Part shown: positions 1 to 9,080 of the stretch, one piece after another
Layout of the letters: every line of letters begins with the position of its first letter
Numbering within the stretch: position 1 is the stretch's first letter
NCBI RefSeq assembly: GCF_000420945.1
Contig: NZ_ATVX01000014.1
Span: 37,675 to 101,674, forward strand
Reading direction: 5' to 3'
DNA: 64,000 nt
Origin: Butyrivibrio sp. VCB2006
GTDB taxonomy: Bacteria; Bacillota; Clostridia; Lachnospirales; Lachnospiraceae
Notes under the pieces: model-generated
What the model was told of the DNA's origin: nothing
What the model saw: the letters and a program-made list of their open reading frames with translations, nothing else
Databases searched by the model: none
Translations under genes and position numbers: made by a program

Positions 1-160
1 CCAAAAGCTCTCCGGACATACAGTTCAAAAGTCCGCTAACTCTGGCAATACCATCACCAACGGTAAGAACTGTTCCGGTCTCGTTCTGGATAATTGCATT
101 CTGATAGTTCTTTATCTGGCTTCGAATGACCTCGGATATTTTTTCTGGTTTTAGTTCCAT
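1..160 (-). CDS. atpA: ATP synthase F1 alpha subunit, N-terminal fragment (runs off window)
   Basis: The first 53 codons of an AtpA protein are visible and the frame is open to the window edge. The protein starts [13 protein letters not shown] and includes the conserved [12 protein letters not shown] stretch of the N-terminal beta-barrel of alpha subunits. The start follows GGAGGATGAT, and it lies 18 bases after the atpH stop, as in the standard order delta-alpha-gamma. The alpha subunit is part of the catalytic alpha3-beta3 head. The nucleotide-binding domain lies outside the window, so nothing can be said about its completeness. Confidence 0.93.
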   Translation of the reverse strand, partial: MELKPEKISEVIRSQIKNYQNAIIQNETGTVLTVGDGIARVSGLLNCMSGELL

Positions 161-178
161 ATCATCCTCCGATGTATT

Positions 179-718
179 TTATATAACCGTCTCATCGACG
201 CGTCTGCGAAGCTCGGATAACCTTCCTTTGACTGTTCCGTCAAAGAGCTGTCCCTCCAGATCAACTCTAACGCCGCCCAGGACGCCGGGATCTGTCTTCT
301 GTTTCAAAAGAATCTTCTTACCACTGATCTTTTCCAGTTTCTCTTTAAGGTTAGAAAGCTGCTCATCGCTGAGCGCTACAGCTGTTGTAACAAGTGCATC
401 TGCGATTCCGTGTGCCTCGTTATAGCTTCTTCTAAAGCGCTTCTGACATGCAGAAAACTCTCGTAGAAGACCTTTCTCAATGAGAATCTTGATAAAGTTC
501 ATCAGGTACGGCTGCAAGCTTCCATCGAATGCTTCATCAACAAGTTGCAACCTCTCTTTCTTAGGGACTGAAGGTTCCGACAGGAGTGTCACGTAATCGG
601 GATTTTCTTTGAAAATCTCTTTTACTGCCTCCATTTCGCCCAGTATTTCATCCGTAAGGTTCTCTTCCGCTGCCAGATCATATAGGCTCTGCCCATAAAG
701 ATCTCCAGCACTACTCAT
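179..718 (-). CDS. atpH: ATP synthase F1 delta subunit
   Basis: 179 residues, the normal length for the delta (OSCP-like) subunit of the peripheral stalk that holds the F1 head to the b subunits. The typical N-terminal helical bundle is seen (YGQSLYDLAAEE), followed by the conserved C-terminal segment with DPGVLGGVRVDLEGQLFDGTV, which is diagnostic for the family. It sits 16 bases downstream of atpF and just upstream of atpA, the canonical operon position. Confidence 0.95.
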   Translation of the reverse strand: MSSAGDLYGQSLYDLAAEENLTDEILGEMEAVKEIFKENPDYVTLLSEPSVPKKERLQLVDEAFDGSLQPYLMNFIKILIEKGLLREFSACQKRFRRSYNEAHGIADALVTTAVALSDEQLSNLKEKLEKISGKKILLKQKTDPGVLGGVRVDLEGQLFDGTVKGRLSELRRRVDETVI

Positions 719-734
719 GATTTATTCTCCTTAC

Positions 735-1271
735 TTAAGCTCCAACTTTGTTAATAAAATCTTCGATAAGCTTTTTGTGATCGGCCTCGTTGATTTCTTT
801 TTCAACAACCTTTCCTGCAATATCCATTGCAAGACCACCGATTTCATCTTTGGCCTCGTTGATAGCCTTCTTCTTCTCCTGTTCAATATCAGCAGCAGCT
901 CTGGCTTTGATTCCAGCAGCCTGCTGTTCTGCCTCCTGCACAATTGTGTCGGCTTTCACCTGAGCTTCTTTCTGTGCTTCAGAAACTATTGAAGCTGCTT
1001 CAGCATGTGCATTTGTAAGAGAGCTCTCATACTGTTCTTTGAGAGAATCGGCTTTATCCTGGGCCTCTCTTGCCTCTCGGATCGTTTTATCTGCAAGATT
1101 TCTTCTCTTTTCAAGGATATCGTTGATAGGCTTAAAGAGGAATTTCTTGATCAGAAATACCTGAATGAACAGGTTGATTATCTGAATGATAAACGTCCAG
1201 GGCACCAATGTAACTAATTCCTGCGTCTCTTTAGCGTCCGCAGTGATCAGCAATAGGGCCTGTATATCCAT
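735..1271 (-). CDS. atpF: ATP synthase Fo b subunit
   Basis: 178 residues. One N-terminal membrane helix (about residues 22-45, VPWTFIIQIINLFIQVFLI) is followed by FKPI and then a long charged, Ala/Glu/Lys-rich coiled coil to the C terminus, the usual architecture of the b subunit of the peripheral stalk. The start has GGAGAG upstream. It lies between atpE and atpH in the operon. The short N-terminal extension before the membrane helix is usual for clostridial b subunits. Confidence 0.95.
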   Translation of the reverse strand: MDIQALLLITADAKETQELVTLVPWTFIIQIINLFIQVFLIKKFLFKPINDILEKRRNLADKTIREAREAQDKADSLKEQYESSLTNAHAEAASIVSEAQKEAQVKADTIVQEAEQQAAGIKARAAADIEQEKKKAINEAKDEIGGLAMDIAGKVVEKEINEADHKKLIEDFINKVGA

Positions 1272-1303
1272 AATGGTCTCTCCTTTTTTCTATTGGAAAA
1301 TGT

Positions 1304-1624
<321 letters not shown>

Positions 1625-1685
1625 TTATTTAGTTTTAATTTTTCGTGCTATCGGATTGTTCCATTTCATTCCCACAATCCTTCTA

Positions 1686-2456
1686 TCACCCTTCCTCTGC
1701 CGCGTTGGCGATATACATTACCGTCAGCATACAGAAGATAAATGCCTGCATACAGCCTGAGAACCAGTCAAAGTAAACACCGGTTACTGCCGGAATACCT
1801 ATGCCCAGAATCGGAATCTTGGAAAGGAAATTTCCAACCGCTCCGGGAATCAGTCCGAATATTGCTGCTGATGCAAGTCCTAAAGCCCAGTAAATAAGTC
1901 CGTCAATAACTACACCGGAAAGAATATTTCCGAAATGACGGCAAGCCATACTTACCGGAGTCGCCAACTCGGACAGAATATTAAACGGGGTCATAACAGC
2001 AATTGGTGTTGTGAATCCTTTCAAATATCCGCCAAATCCGTTGGTCTTAATCTTGGTGGCAGTGATCATTATGAAAACAACTACTGCCCAGGCCGCTTCT
2101 GTTGATAGGTCTGCTGTTGGACTTCGCAGTCCTATAAGGCTTATCAGGTTTGATACCACGCTGGTAGCAAAAAGTGCTGAAACAAAAGGTATCAGCTTAT
2201 CAAACTTGTTGCCTCCTGTGTTGTTACGAACAAAATTATTGCCCGTCTCAACAAGCATCTCCGCAAAAGCCTGTCTTTTCGAAATGTTCTCGACCTTTAG
2301 GTCCCTCGTCAGGAATATACATAAACCTGTGATGATAGCCATGACAAACCAGCTTACTATAAGCGTCTCTGTCAATTTGAAGTCGCCCAAAACCGGTATG
2401 CCAGTATGGAAGGTTTTGTATATCTGCGCATAATCAACTTCGAAACTACTATTCAT
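1686..2456 (-). CDS. atpB: ATP synthase Fo a subunit
   Basis: 256 residues with about five to six hydrophobic helices. The essential stator arginine is in the segment SMACRHFGNILSG, which corresponds to the LRLFGN motif of other a subunits; it faces the c-ring carboxylate during rotation. The gene begins 10 bases after the end of the AtpI-like gene, and the c subunit gene follows after 100 bases, as in standard atp operons. The last conserved helix (CMQAFIFCMLTVMYIANA) is intact. Confidence 0.95.
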   Translation of the reverse strand: MNSSFEVDYAQIYKTFHTGIPVLGDFKLTETLIVSWFVMAIITGLCIFLTRDLKVENISKRQAFAEMLVETGNNFVRNNTGGNKFDKLIPFVSALFATSVVSNLISLIGLRSPTADLSTEAAWAVVVFIMITATKIKTNGFGGYLKGFTTPIAVMTPFNILSELATPVSMACRHFGNILSGVVIDGLIYWALGLASAAIFGLIPGAVGNFLSKIPILGIGIPAVTGVYFDWFSGCMQAFIFCMLTVMYIANAAEEG

Positions 2457-2466
2457 GCTTTCGCCT

Positions 2467-2898
2467 TCAACCTCCTTTCCCCGCAGACATAATCCCGCGT
2501 AGTTTTATGGTAATGCTAGGTATAAACAGCGGAACAATGCCCGCCACCAGATTAAAAACTGGAACTACTATAGCAAGTATCACCCAAAGAAGCTGCATAA
2601 GTGTGCGATAGCGAAGGCTTACGCCCATCTCCTGTCTTGCTCGCTGCTCATCTTCAATGGATGTAACTTTCTGTACTGTAATTGCCATCCAGAAAAAATT
2701 CCCGACAGCCACAAAAAAGCCGATAATTCCAGCTAAAATCACTTTGTAATCAAATGGCACACTATAGCCGAAGGGTAAATCCTTCGGAAGCACCATGTGC
2801 AATACAAAAAATATCGCGAACATGATCAGGACACCGATGCCTGTCCCTATAGCGATATTACGAGTTTCCTTTTTTACTGCGTCCTGTAGTTTAAACAT
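2467..2898 (-). CDS. atpI: AtpI-like integral membrane protein of the ATP synthase operon
   Basis: 143 residues from the start MFKLQDAVKKETRN. This start was chosen over an in-frame one about 33 codons upstream because GGGAG lies at a fitting distance and the longer version would overlap the preceding gene. Four hydrophobic segments are predicted (two near residues 15-35 and 48-70, two in the C-terminal half). Proteins of this kind directly upstream of atpB help assemble the c-ring or the Fo sector. Sequence similarity to classical AtpI is low, so the name rests mainly on size, topology and operon position. Confidence 0.7.
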   Translation of the reverse strand: MFKLQDAVKKETRNIAIGTGIGVLIMFAIFFVLHMVLPKDLPFGYSVPFDYKVILAGIIGFFVAVGNFFWMAITVQKVTSIEDEQRARQEMGVSLRYRTLMQLLWVILAIVVPVFNLVAGIVPLFIPSITIKLRGIMSAGKGG

Positions 2899-2926
2899 CA
2901 AGTCAATCTCCCAACAATAAAAGTAA

Positions 2927-3205
2927 TCAGATGTGTTTGTTAAAATACACCTCTCCCGGATCCCGATCTTTTTTCTTTTTCTCTTCCCTGTGAACAACTG
3001 ACAGATAGACCTTATATGCGGTCGTCATAGAACCACCGAGCCCCAAAATAAACCCCGGTATATAAACCCACACACCAACAGACAGTTTGGTGCATAGAAG
3101 ATAGCATGCAAGCAAACATAACAATAACGGCATCAGCAGCGACAATCCCAGCTGTCCAACCATAGCAAACTGCCCTAATAACTTGGATATTTCTCTCATT
3201 TGCAT
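2927..3205 (-). CDS. AtpZ-like two-helix membrane protein, first gene of the atp operon
   Basis: 92 residues with two membrane helices: about residues 12-38 (LGQFAMVGQLGLSLLMPLLL) and 45-65, ending in GLGGSMTTAYK. This resembles the AtpZ/AtpR family of putative F1Fo accessory proteins, which are proposed to form Mg/Ca channels or to aid assembly together with AtpI. A charged KKKK tail follows. Two Met codons (residues 1 and 3) are possible starts; an AAGGAGC lies rather far upstream of both. It is the first cistron after the atp promoter. Confidence 0.7.
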   Translation of the reverse strand: MQMREISKLLGQFAMVGQLGLSLLMPLLLCLLACYLLCTKLSVGVWVYIPGFILGLGGSMTTAYKVYLSVVHREEKKKKDRDPGEVYFNKHI

Positions 3206-3340
3206 ATGGCTACGTTACGCTCCTTCCTTGTCACATTTTCTTAAGCCGTTAACGCTATACCGAATAAATTAGCCCTTGAATGTACTGATTATTTCGACTG
3301 GGCATAATAATTGCGCATAACAAAACAGTATAACAACATA

Positions 3341-3369
3341 ATAATACACTTTTTATGCCATTTTCTCAA
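3341..3369 (-). promoter_or_regulatory. Promoter of the atp operon
   Basis: Read on the minus strand, TTGAGA is followed by 17 bases and TATTAT, a near-consensus sigma-A promoter. It lies about 135 bases upstream of the first atp gene and downstream of the aspS terminator. Confidence 0.75.
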
Positions 3370-3408
3370 CCAATGTTAGACAATTCGCGGTATTTTCATT
3401 TTAATATA

Positions 3409-3456
3409 CAAAAAAGCCCTGTGCCGCATAAACACTAGTTTTTGCAGCACAGGGCT
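3409..3456 (-). terminator. Rho-independent terminator of aspS
   Basis: On the minus strand AGCCCTGTGC and GCACAGGGCT form a perfect 10-bp stem around a loop of about 22 bases, followed by TTTTTTG. It lies 37 bases after the aspS stop and insulates the atp promoter. Confidence 0.85.
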
Positions 3457-3492
3457 CAATTATTAATAAAACTTTTATCAAAATTTCGGTTA

Positions 3493-5295
3493 TTATTCTT
3501 CTACAGCAGTAGTCTTGATGTGAAGTTCCTCAAGCTGCTTGTCTGTAACATATCCAGGAGCACCCATCATGATGTCCTGCGCATTCTTGTTCATAGGGAA
3601 AGGAATAATCTCACGGATTGAATCCTCACCAGCAAGAAGCATAACCATACGGTCTACACCGGGAGCAATTCCTGCGTGTGGCGGTGCGCCATAGCAGAAT
3701 GCATTGTACATAGCAGGGAACTTAGCCTTAACATCGTCCTCACCAAGTCTTACCATCTCAAAGGCCTTGATCATAATCTCAGGGTCATGGTTTCGTACAG
3801 CACCTGATGAAAGCTCGATACCGTTTACAACAAGATCGTACTGATCTGCTGTGATTGAAAGAGGATCGATCTCGCCTCTCTCTGCCTTAAGAAGTGTCTC
3901 AAGACCACCGCTTGGCATTGAGAATGGGTTATGACAGAATTCAAGCTCTCCAGACTCCTCACCGATCTCATACATAGGGAAGTCAACGATCCAGCAGAAT
4001 TCATATCTCTCTTTATCCATATGTCCAGGAACAGCAGCACCAAAGGTCTTAACAATAACACCTGCAGTCTTCTGAGCAGCTGAAAGCTTACCGGCTGAAA
4101 GAACAACAAGGTCTCCTGCCTTAAGTGAAAGAGCTGATACAACAGCATCCTTAATAGGAGCTACAAACTTGGAAATACCTCCAACGAGTTCTCCGTTCTC
4201 ATCCATTCTGAACCAATAAGCCTTGTTACCTGACTGAACCTCTACATCACCGATAGTCTTGTCGATGAACTTACGGCTCTCCTTGAAGTCAGAAACAACA
4301 ACAGCCTTAATTCTAACATTTGTATCTGTTCCATCCTCAGCCTTAGTAGCAAATGGTCCAAAGCCGCAATCCTTAAGTGCTTCTGTAACATCAGTTACTG
4401 TAAGGTCAATTCTAAGGTCTGGCTTATCTGAGCCATATTTCTCCATAGCCTCAAGATATGGAATTCTTGTAAATGGAGCCTTTGAAGCAATATCATATGT
4501 ACCGAATTTCTCAAATACTGGAGGAAGAACGTCCTCACATACTGCAAATACATCTTCCTGAGTAGCGAAAGCCATCTCCATATCAAGCTGATAGAATTCT
4601 CCCGGGCTTCTGTCTCCTCTTGCATCCTCATCACGGAAGCAAGGAGCGATCTGGAAGTAACGGTCAAATCCTGCTGTCATAAGAAGCTGCTTGAACTGCT
4701 GAGGAGCCTGTGGAAGTGCATAGAACTTACCAGGATGCTTTCTTGCAGGAACAAGGTAGTCTCTAGCTCCCTCAGGTGATGAAGCTGTAAGGATAGGAGT
4801 TGTGATCTCCATAAATCCATGCTCTGTCATAGCCTGACGAAGTGCAGCGATTACATTGCATCTAAGAATAATATTCTTCTTAACCTCAGGGTTACGAAGA
4901 TCAAGATAACGATACTTAAGACGTGCTGTCTCATCAGCTTCTCTTGAGTGATTGATCTCAAATGGAAGCTCGTTGTAACGGCAACGGCCAAGAACTGTGA
5001 TAGACTCAGGCACTACCTCGATATCACCTGTCTCCTGCTTGGGGTTCTTGGAACTACGCTCTCTTACAACACCCTTAACAGATATTGTAGACTCTTTATT
5101 GATGGTCTTAGCTTCCTTGACCATCTCCTCAGTTTCAAGGACAATCTGTGTTGTGCCATAGAAGTCACGAAGGACAACGAATCCAAGTCCTGCACCAACT
5201 TCACGCATGTTCTCAAGCCAGCCTACAAGAGTAACACTCTCGCCAACGTTTGCCATGCGCAGCTCACCACAGTTATGTGTACGTGATTGCATCAT
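3493..5295 (-). CDS. aspS: Aspartate--tRNA ligase
   Basis: 600 residues, the full length of a bacterial-type AspRS. An N-terminal OB-fold anticodon-binding domain (residues 1-110, with VGWLENMREVG) is followed by the class II catalytic domain. Motif 2 is seen around FRDEDARGDRSPGEFYQLD, a GAD-type insertion spans about residues 285-410, and motif 3 is seen at GIAPGVDRMVMLLAG. It charges tRNA-Asp in the cytoplasm. The first ATG of an ATGATG pair is preceded by GGAG at 8 bases. No gatCAB genes are in view, so whether the enzyme also charges tRNA-Asn cannot be judged here. It is transcribed alone between two terminators. Confidence 0.97.
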   Translation of the reverse strand: MMQSRTHNCGELRMANVGESVTLVGWLENMREVGAGLGFVVLRDFYGTTQIVLETEEMVKEAKTINKESTISVKGVVRERSSKNPKQETGDIEVVPESITVLGRCRYNELPFEINHSREADETARLKYRYLDLRNPEVKKNIILRCNVIAALRQAMTEHGFMEITTPILTASSPEGARDYLVPARKHPGKFYALPQAPQQFKQLLMTAGFDRYFQIAPCFRDEDARGDRSPGEFYQLDMEMAFATQEDVFAVCEDVLPPVFEKFGTYDIASKAPFTRIPYLEAMEKYGSDKPDLRIDLTVTDVTEALKDCGFGPFATKAEDGTDTNVRIKAVVVSDFKESRKFIDKTIGDVEVQSGNKAYWFRMDENGELVGGISKFVAPIKDAVVSALSLKAGDLVVLSAGKLSAAQKTAGVIVKTFGAAVPGHMDKERYEFCWIVDFPMYEIGEESGELEFCHNPFSMPSGGLETLLKAERGEIDPLSITADQYDLVVNGIELSSGAVRNHDPEIMIKAFEMVRLGEDDVKAKFPAMYNAFCYGAPPHAGIAPGVDRMVMLLAGEDSIREIIPFPMNKNAQDIMMGAPGYVTDKQLEELHIKTTAVEE

Positions 5296-5329
5296 GATAT
5301 TTACTCCATTTCTTTATAAAAAATAAAAA

Positions 5330-5380
5330 ACAAACAAAAAGAATTGCGTGATATTAGCGAAGTGTCTAATATCACGCAAA
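5330..5380 (-). terminator. Terminator between the lipoprotein gene and aspS
   Basis: TTGCGTGATATTAG and CTAATATCACGCAA form a perfect 14-bp stem with an 8-base loop. On the minus strand a T-rich tail follows (TTCTTTTTG), so it ends the lipoprotein transcript 40 bases after its stop and just before the aspS start. Confidence 0.8.
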
Positions 5381-5419
5381 ACATTTTAATGCATCATTAT
5401 TCTAGTTGCAAGTTGAATT

Positions 5420-6076
5420 TTATTTTACCTTGTTGCCACCCCACTCAACTACTGTAAATCCACCTCTGGACGGTGTCTCAAGGTATTGTGGATTGATCTT
5501 GATATACTTCTCTGTAGGATACCAAGCCATAAATACTCGTATCGTTGTATCAGGTGCCGGGGTTACTGTAAGCTTTGCATTATTAGTATATGTAGCACCC
5601 TGGAAGCTAACGAGGTTATAAGGATTCTTTTCCATCATAGGAAGCCAGAACTCTATGAACTCCGCTCTCTCAGAAGCATTAAGTCCCAAAGTTGTAAGTT
5701 TCTCATCGAGGAAGTCCTTGGTGTCCTCGCCCTTTACACAAAAGCCTGAATAAAAGTCATAGGAATAGTTGGGATCCCCTTCCCAGAAAAGATAATCATA
5801 AGTCTTACCTTCAAAGGTAATCTTGCCATCTCTATTGGCGGTCACATTCCAGGTCTTATCTGCATTGAACTCAGGAATCAGATCAACCAGATTGCCATTG
5901 TAATCAAGGCTTACTGATATCTCGGTATTATCCTCCAAAGGATACAGGTAAATTACAGGCTTAAGATCACCTGAATCCCCTCCGACTGAGTTAGCCCCAA
6001 CTCCTGTTGTGGCGCATCCAACCAGTCCCAGCATCATTATGGACATAAAAATACCAACAATAGCCTTTTTACTCAT
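5420..6076 (-). CDS. Small lipoprotein with KPVIYLYP motif, function unknown
   Basis: 218 residues from MSKKAIVG; GGAGG lies 8 bases before this ATG, so an in-frame ATG 24 bases upstream was not used. The N terminus is a lipoprotein signal: a basic start, a hydrophobic core and the lipobox LVGC, so the mature protein should be lipid-anchored outside the cell. The mature part begins with a GGDSGD linker and the motif KPVIYLYP, which recurs in uncharacterised Firmicute secreted proteins. It is otherwise beta-rich with many aromatic residues (FWEGDPNYSYDFYSGF). I do not recognise an enzymatic motif. It is a single-gene unit closed by a strong terminator. Confidence 0.85.
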   Translation of the reverse strand: MSKKAIVGIFMSIMMLGLVGCATTGVGANSVGGDSGDLKPVIYLYPLEDNTEISVSLDYNGNLVDLIPEFNADKTWNVTANRDGKITFEGKTYDYLFWEGDPNYSYDFYSGFCVKGEDTKDFLDEKLTTLGLNASERAEFIEFWLPMMEKNPYNLVSFQGATYTNNAKLTVTPAPDTTIRVFMAWYPTEKYIKINPQYLETPSRGGFTVVEWGGNKVK

Positions 6077-6242
6077 AAGCGACACCTCCAAAGCCATCAT
6101 CCACTACAAAGAATATATCGACAGCTTTATATATATATTATACGTCAAAAGAGGCCTAATTTGTTGCATTTTTATGAACATTAAATTACTTTTTTATGAC
6201 TTAAACGTTTATCCTATCAGACATCATGCGGCTTTCGCTTCA

Positions 6243-8699
6243 TCAATCCAGCTTAAGCAGCATTTTTAGTACTCTTTCAGCACTTGTCTCCAGATCTTTT
6301 CTCTTAAGAGCCTTCTTGTCGATGGCTGCAAGAAGCTGCTCTGTATAGCCGCATCCCATCTTTATATCATTTCCGGCAAGAACTTCCTTGTAGTGCTCAC
6401 CAAAGCCCCACCAGTCGCTGACAACAACTCCGTCAAAGCCCCACTCGTCTCTAAGAATTCCGGTAAGAAGGTCATGGGACTCTGATGCTCTCTGTCCGTT
6501 AACCACGTTGTAAGAAGACATGATGCTCCAAGGCTCTGCCTCTTTAACTATGATTTCAAAAGCTTTTAAGTAAATCTCTCTGATTGCACGCTCTGAAGCC
6601 CTTGAATCACTAGCCTTTCTGTTGGATTCCTTGTTGTTAAGGGCAAAGTGTTTGGGAGTTGCGATAATATTGTTACTCTGGATACCGCGAACCATAGCAG
6701 CTGCCTGTTTACCTGCAAGGAATGGGTCCTCAGAATAATACTCAAAGTTTCTGCCGCAAAGAGGGCTTCTGTGTATGTTTACCGCAGGAGTAAGCCATGC
6801 ACCAAAGTTGCATTCCTTGGCCTCTTCTCCACCTGCAACGCCTACTTCATAACAGATATCCTCATTCCAAGTACATGCAAGAAGTGTTGAACATGGGAAT
6901 GCAGTAGTAACTACTCCAACTTCCGGAGCAATTCTAACACCCGCAGGACCATCACAGGTCTGGGCTGATGGAACACCGACTTCAGGAAGATTTCCGTAGC
7001 CAAAGGTATTTGCCATACCTACGTTAGGCTGTCCTCCCAGAAGGTTTGCAAGCTGCTCATTGCTAAGCTGCTTAATAAAATCTTCGAGAGAGACCTTACA
7101 CTGCGCAACCTCTATGAACATCTTAGGATCATCTTCCTTGGGTGGTAAAAAGAGCTGGAATCTATCCTGAGGTCGTACCAATGGAGTCTTTAAAACATCA
7201 TGTTCTATAGTTTCCTTCCAGTTCTTTTTCCTTGGGAAGATGGTTGCATAGGTATCAACAGACTTACTCTGAGGAAGCTCCTCGTATGTGCCGTCTGCAA
7301 GCATTCTCTTTTTCAGAGATGTTGGAACAAGCTTATTTGTAACCTGCTCTACAACTGTATTCTTGGATAGCTTATAGGTGTACTCAAGCTCTTTTACATC
7401 TCTAACTGAGGTTCCAAGGTAGAATTTATACTCACCCTTTTCCAGTATCCATGCAGCTTTTTTCACCTTGCCAAGATCATCGTAGGAAGCCATATCATCC
7501 ATATAAAGAGCTATGGTGACCTTCTGGCTCTCTCCCGGCTGAAGAAGGCGTGTCTTAGAATAGCCGCCCAGGACTTTGGAAGGCTTTCCCAGTTTTCCCT
7601 GAGGCGCACTGTAGTATAGCTGCACTACTTCTTTTCCTGGCATCTTACCGATATTTGTGACTGTTGCACTAACTACAATTGCATCGGCAATATCAGTAGC
7701 ATCCCCAACAGTAAATTCCTCAGCCTTGTAGTCCTCAAGCAAAAATGTGGTATAGGACAGACCAAATCCAAATGGATAGTTAACCTTCTTTGCTGCCCCC
7801 GGAATAGTCTCAAAATATCTGTAGCCAACGTAGATATCCTCTGTATAATCAACGTATTCATCATCTTCATGGAATCCCTCTGTTGAAGGGTAGTCCTCAA
7901 GCTTTGCTGCGAAGGTATCTGAGAGCTTTCCTGATGGGTTTTCTTTTCCAAGAAGGATTCTGGCTGCTGCCAGTCCGCCTTCTATTCCGCCCTGCCAAGC
8001 CATGAGGACTGATGATATAGCTTCATCATCCTTAAACCAGGTGGTATCCACAACTCCGCCTACATTCATTACTACAATAACGTTGGCAAAGTTTTCTTTT
8101 ACCTGTTTAACCATTTTCTTTTCAGCATTTGTCAGATAGAAATCGCCGTGATCAAAGAGCTTGTTTCCCTGCTCCACCAGCTCTTTTGCCTCACATTTAA
8201 TTTCTCTGTCTACTCCTGCCACCTTTCTATCCCAGCCCTCACCAGAGAATCTGCTGATAGAAATAATTGCTGTATCTGTATACGCCGCAGCGTCAGACAG
8301 AATGTCATCAGGAAGAGCCGGCTCTTTTACCATGCCGGGAACCACTCCCTGTCTATACTGATCCTGAACGTACTGCTCATAGAATTTTGCTGATTTATCA
8401 TAAATAGAAACATCTGCTGAAAACTCAGAAAGTCCCTGGTACAGGTTTCTGACATAAGGCACGGTTACATCGCCGCTTCCGCCGCCTCCCTTAACATAGT
8501 CAAAGGTTCCCTTTCCGAAAAGAGCTACCCTGGTGCCCTTCCTGATAGGAAGAACGTTTCTATAATTCTTAAGAAGTACCATTCCCTCACAGGCTGCCTG
8601 ACAGGAAAGGTCAATGTGCTTCTGACTTGCAGTTACTCTTTCTCCGTCTGCTCCCAAAGGAAGGTTTGGTGTGTATTTGATTCTTGCCCATTTTTCCAT
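6243..8699 (-). CDS. Glycoside hydrolase family 3 enzyme with permuted domain order (probable beta-glucosidase)
   Basis: 818 residues from MEKWARIKYTP (GAGAGG upstream; an in-frame ATG 31 codons earlier was not used). The domain order is reversed relative to most GH3 enzymes. The GH3 C-terminal alpha/beta sandwich comes first (residues about 30-310, with ACEGMVLLKN). A fibronectin-III-like domain follows (about 350-430, GKEVVQLYYSAP). The catalytic TIM barrel is last (about 510-818, with TCDGPAG, TPKHFALNNKE and VVSDWWGFGEH). The nucleophile should be D762 in VVSDW. This permuted layout is known from Butyrivibrio fibrisolvens and Ruminococcus albus beta-glucosidases. There is no signal peptide, so it should act in the cytoplasm on imported oligosaccharides. 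The exact substrate is not certain. Confidence 0.92.
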   Translation of the reverse strand: MEKWARIKYTPNLPLGADGERVTASQKHIDLSCQAACEGMVLLKNYRNVLPIRKGTRVALFGKGTFDYVKGGGGSGDVTVPYVRNLYQGLSEFSADVSIYDKSAKFYEQYVQDQYRQGVVPGMVKEPALPDDILSDAAAYTDTAIISISRFSGEGWDRKVAGVDREIKCEAKELVEQGNKLFDHGDFYLTNAEKKMVKQVKENFANVIVVMNVGGVVDTTWFKDDEAISSVLMAWQGGIEGGLAAARILLGKENPSGKLSDTFAAKLEDYPSTEGFHEDDEYVDYTEDIYVGYRYFETIPGAAKKVNYPFGFGLSYTTFLLEDYKAEEFTVGDATDIADAIVVSATVTNIGKMPGKEVVQLYYSAPQGKLGKPSKVLGGYSKTRLLQPGESQKVTIALYMDDMASYDDLGKVKKAAWILEKGEYKFYLGTSVRDVKELEYTYKLSKNTVVEQVTNKLVPTSLKKRMLADGTYEELPQSKSVDTYATIFPRKKNWKETIEHDVLKTPLVRPQDRFQLFLPPKEDDPKMFIEVAQCKVSLEDFIKQLSNEQLANLLGGQPNVGMANTFGYGNLPEVGVPSAQTCDGPAGVRIAPEVGVVTTAFPCSTLLACTWNEDICYEVGVAGGEEAKECNFGAWLTPAVNIHRSPLCGRNFEYYSEDPFLAGKQAAAMVRGIQSNNIIATPKHFALNNKESNRKASDSRASERAIREIYLKAFEIIVKEAEPWSIMSSYNVVNGQRASESHDLLTGILRDEWGFDGVVVSDWWGFGEHYKEVLAGNDIKMGCGYTEQLLAAIDKKALKRKDLETSAERVLKMLLKLD

Positions 8700-8951
8700 G
8701 ATTAAAACCTCTCTGTACGTGAATTTATCATCGTATGCACAATTAGCTTTTATGATACCACTAAAACTGAATTCTACAATTTTACCAAACAAATTATACA
8801 GTGAAGGTCATAATTACGTCTGTAAAAAAAACATAAAATGTCCACACAATTTTGATACCATCTCTTGAAATTATATGTTACAGTAATATTGCATAGGAAA
8901 TAGTTTCCGGTATTTCTTTTACCAAATTCTATAAATATGCGGTTTAATTCG
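8700..8951. other. Intergenic region between divergent GH3 and mgtE genes, 5' part
   Basis: This stretch holds no gene. A TATAAT at 8793-8798 on the minus strand, preceded by TG, may be the -10 element of the GH3 gene, though no good -35 box is seen. On the plus strand TTGATA (8852-8857), 16 bases and TATGTT (8874-8879) could be the mgtE promoter, which would give a leader of more than 200 bases. Both assignments are weak. Confidence 0.3.
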
Positions 8952-9080
8952 TATTCATCTGCGCAAATTCCAGGATGAATAAATCTCCGAAAGAAAGGAT
9001 GGTGGTTTTAATGAAGTCAGATTCTCATATATGCAGTAGCGATTCTGCTCCTGGTCGAAGTACCATGCCTAAAACCACCA
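8952..9080 (+). promoter_or_regulatory. Candidate structured RNA leader of mgtE
   Basis: Two helices can be drawn in the mgtE leader. TATTCATC (8952-8959) pairs with GATGAATA (8974-8981). TGGTGGTTTTA (9000-9010) pairs perfectly with TAAAACCACCA (9070-9080), enclosing 59 bases that contain a further GCAG/CTGC hairpin. The helix ends 10 bases before the AGGAG of mgtE, and its 5' arm contains the ribosome binding site of a short open frame at 9011. I could not match it to the M-box magnesium riboswitch consensus. A magnesium-sensing function is inference from the downstream gene. Confidence 0.4.

Noticed and set aside
2011..2433. 140-codon plus-strand open frame
   Set aside because: It lies wholly inside atpB on the opposite strand, has no ribosome binding site, and mirrors codon usage of the real gene.
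5296..5419. T-box riboswitch upstream of aspS
   Set aside because: Only 124 bases separate aspS from the preceding gene, they are filled by that gene's terminator, and no T-box sequence is seen.
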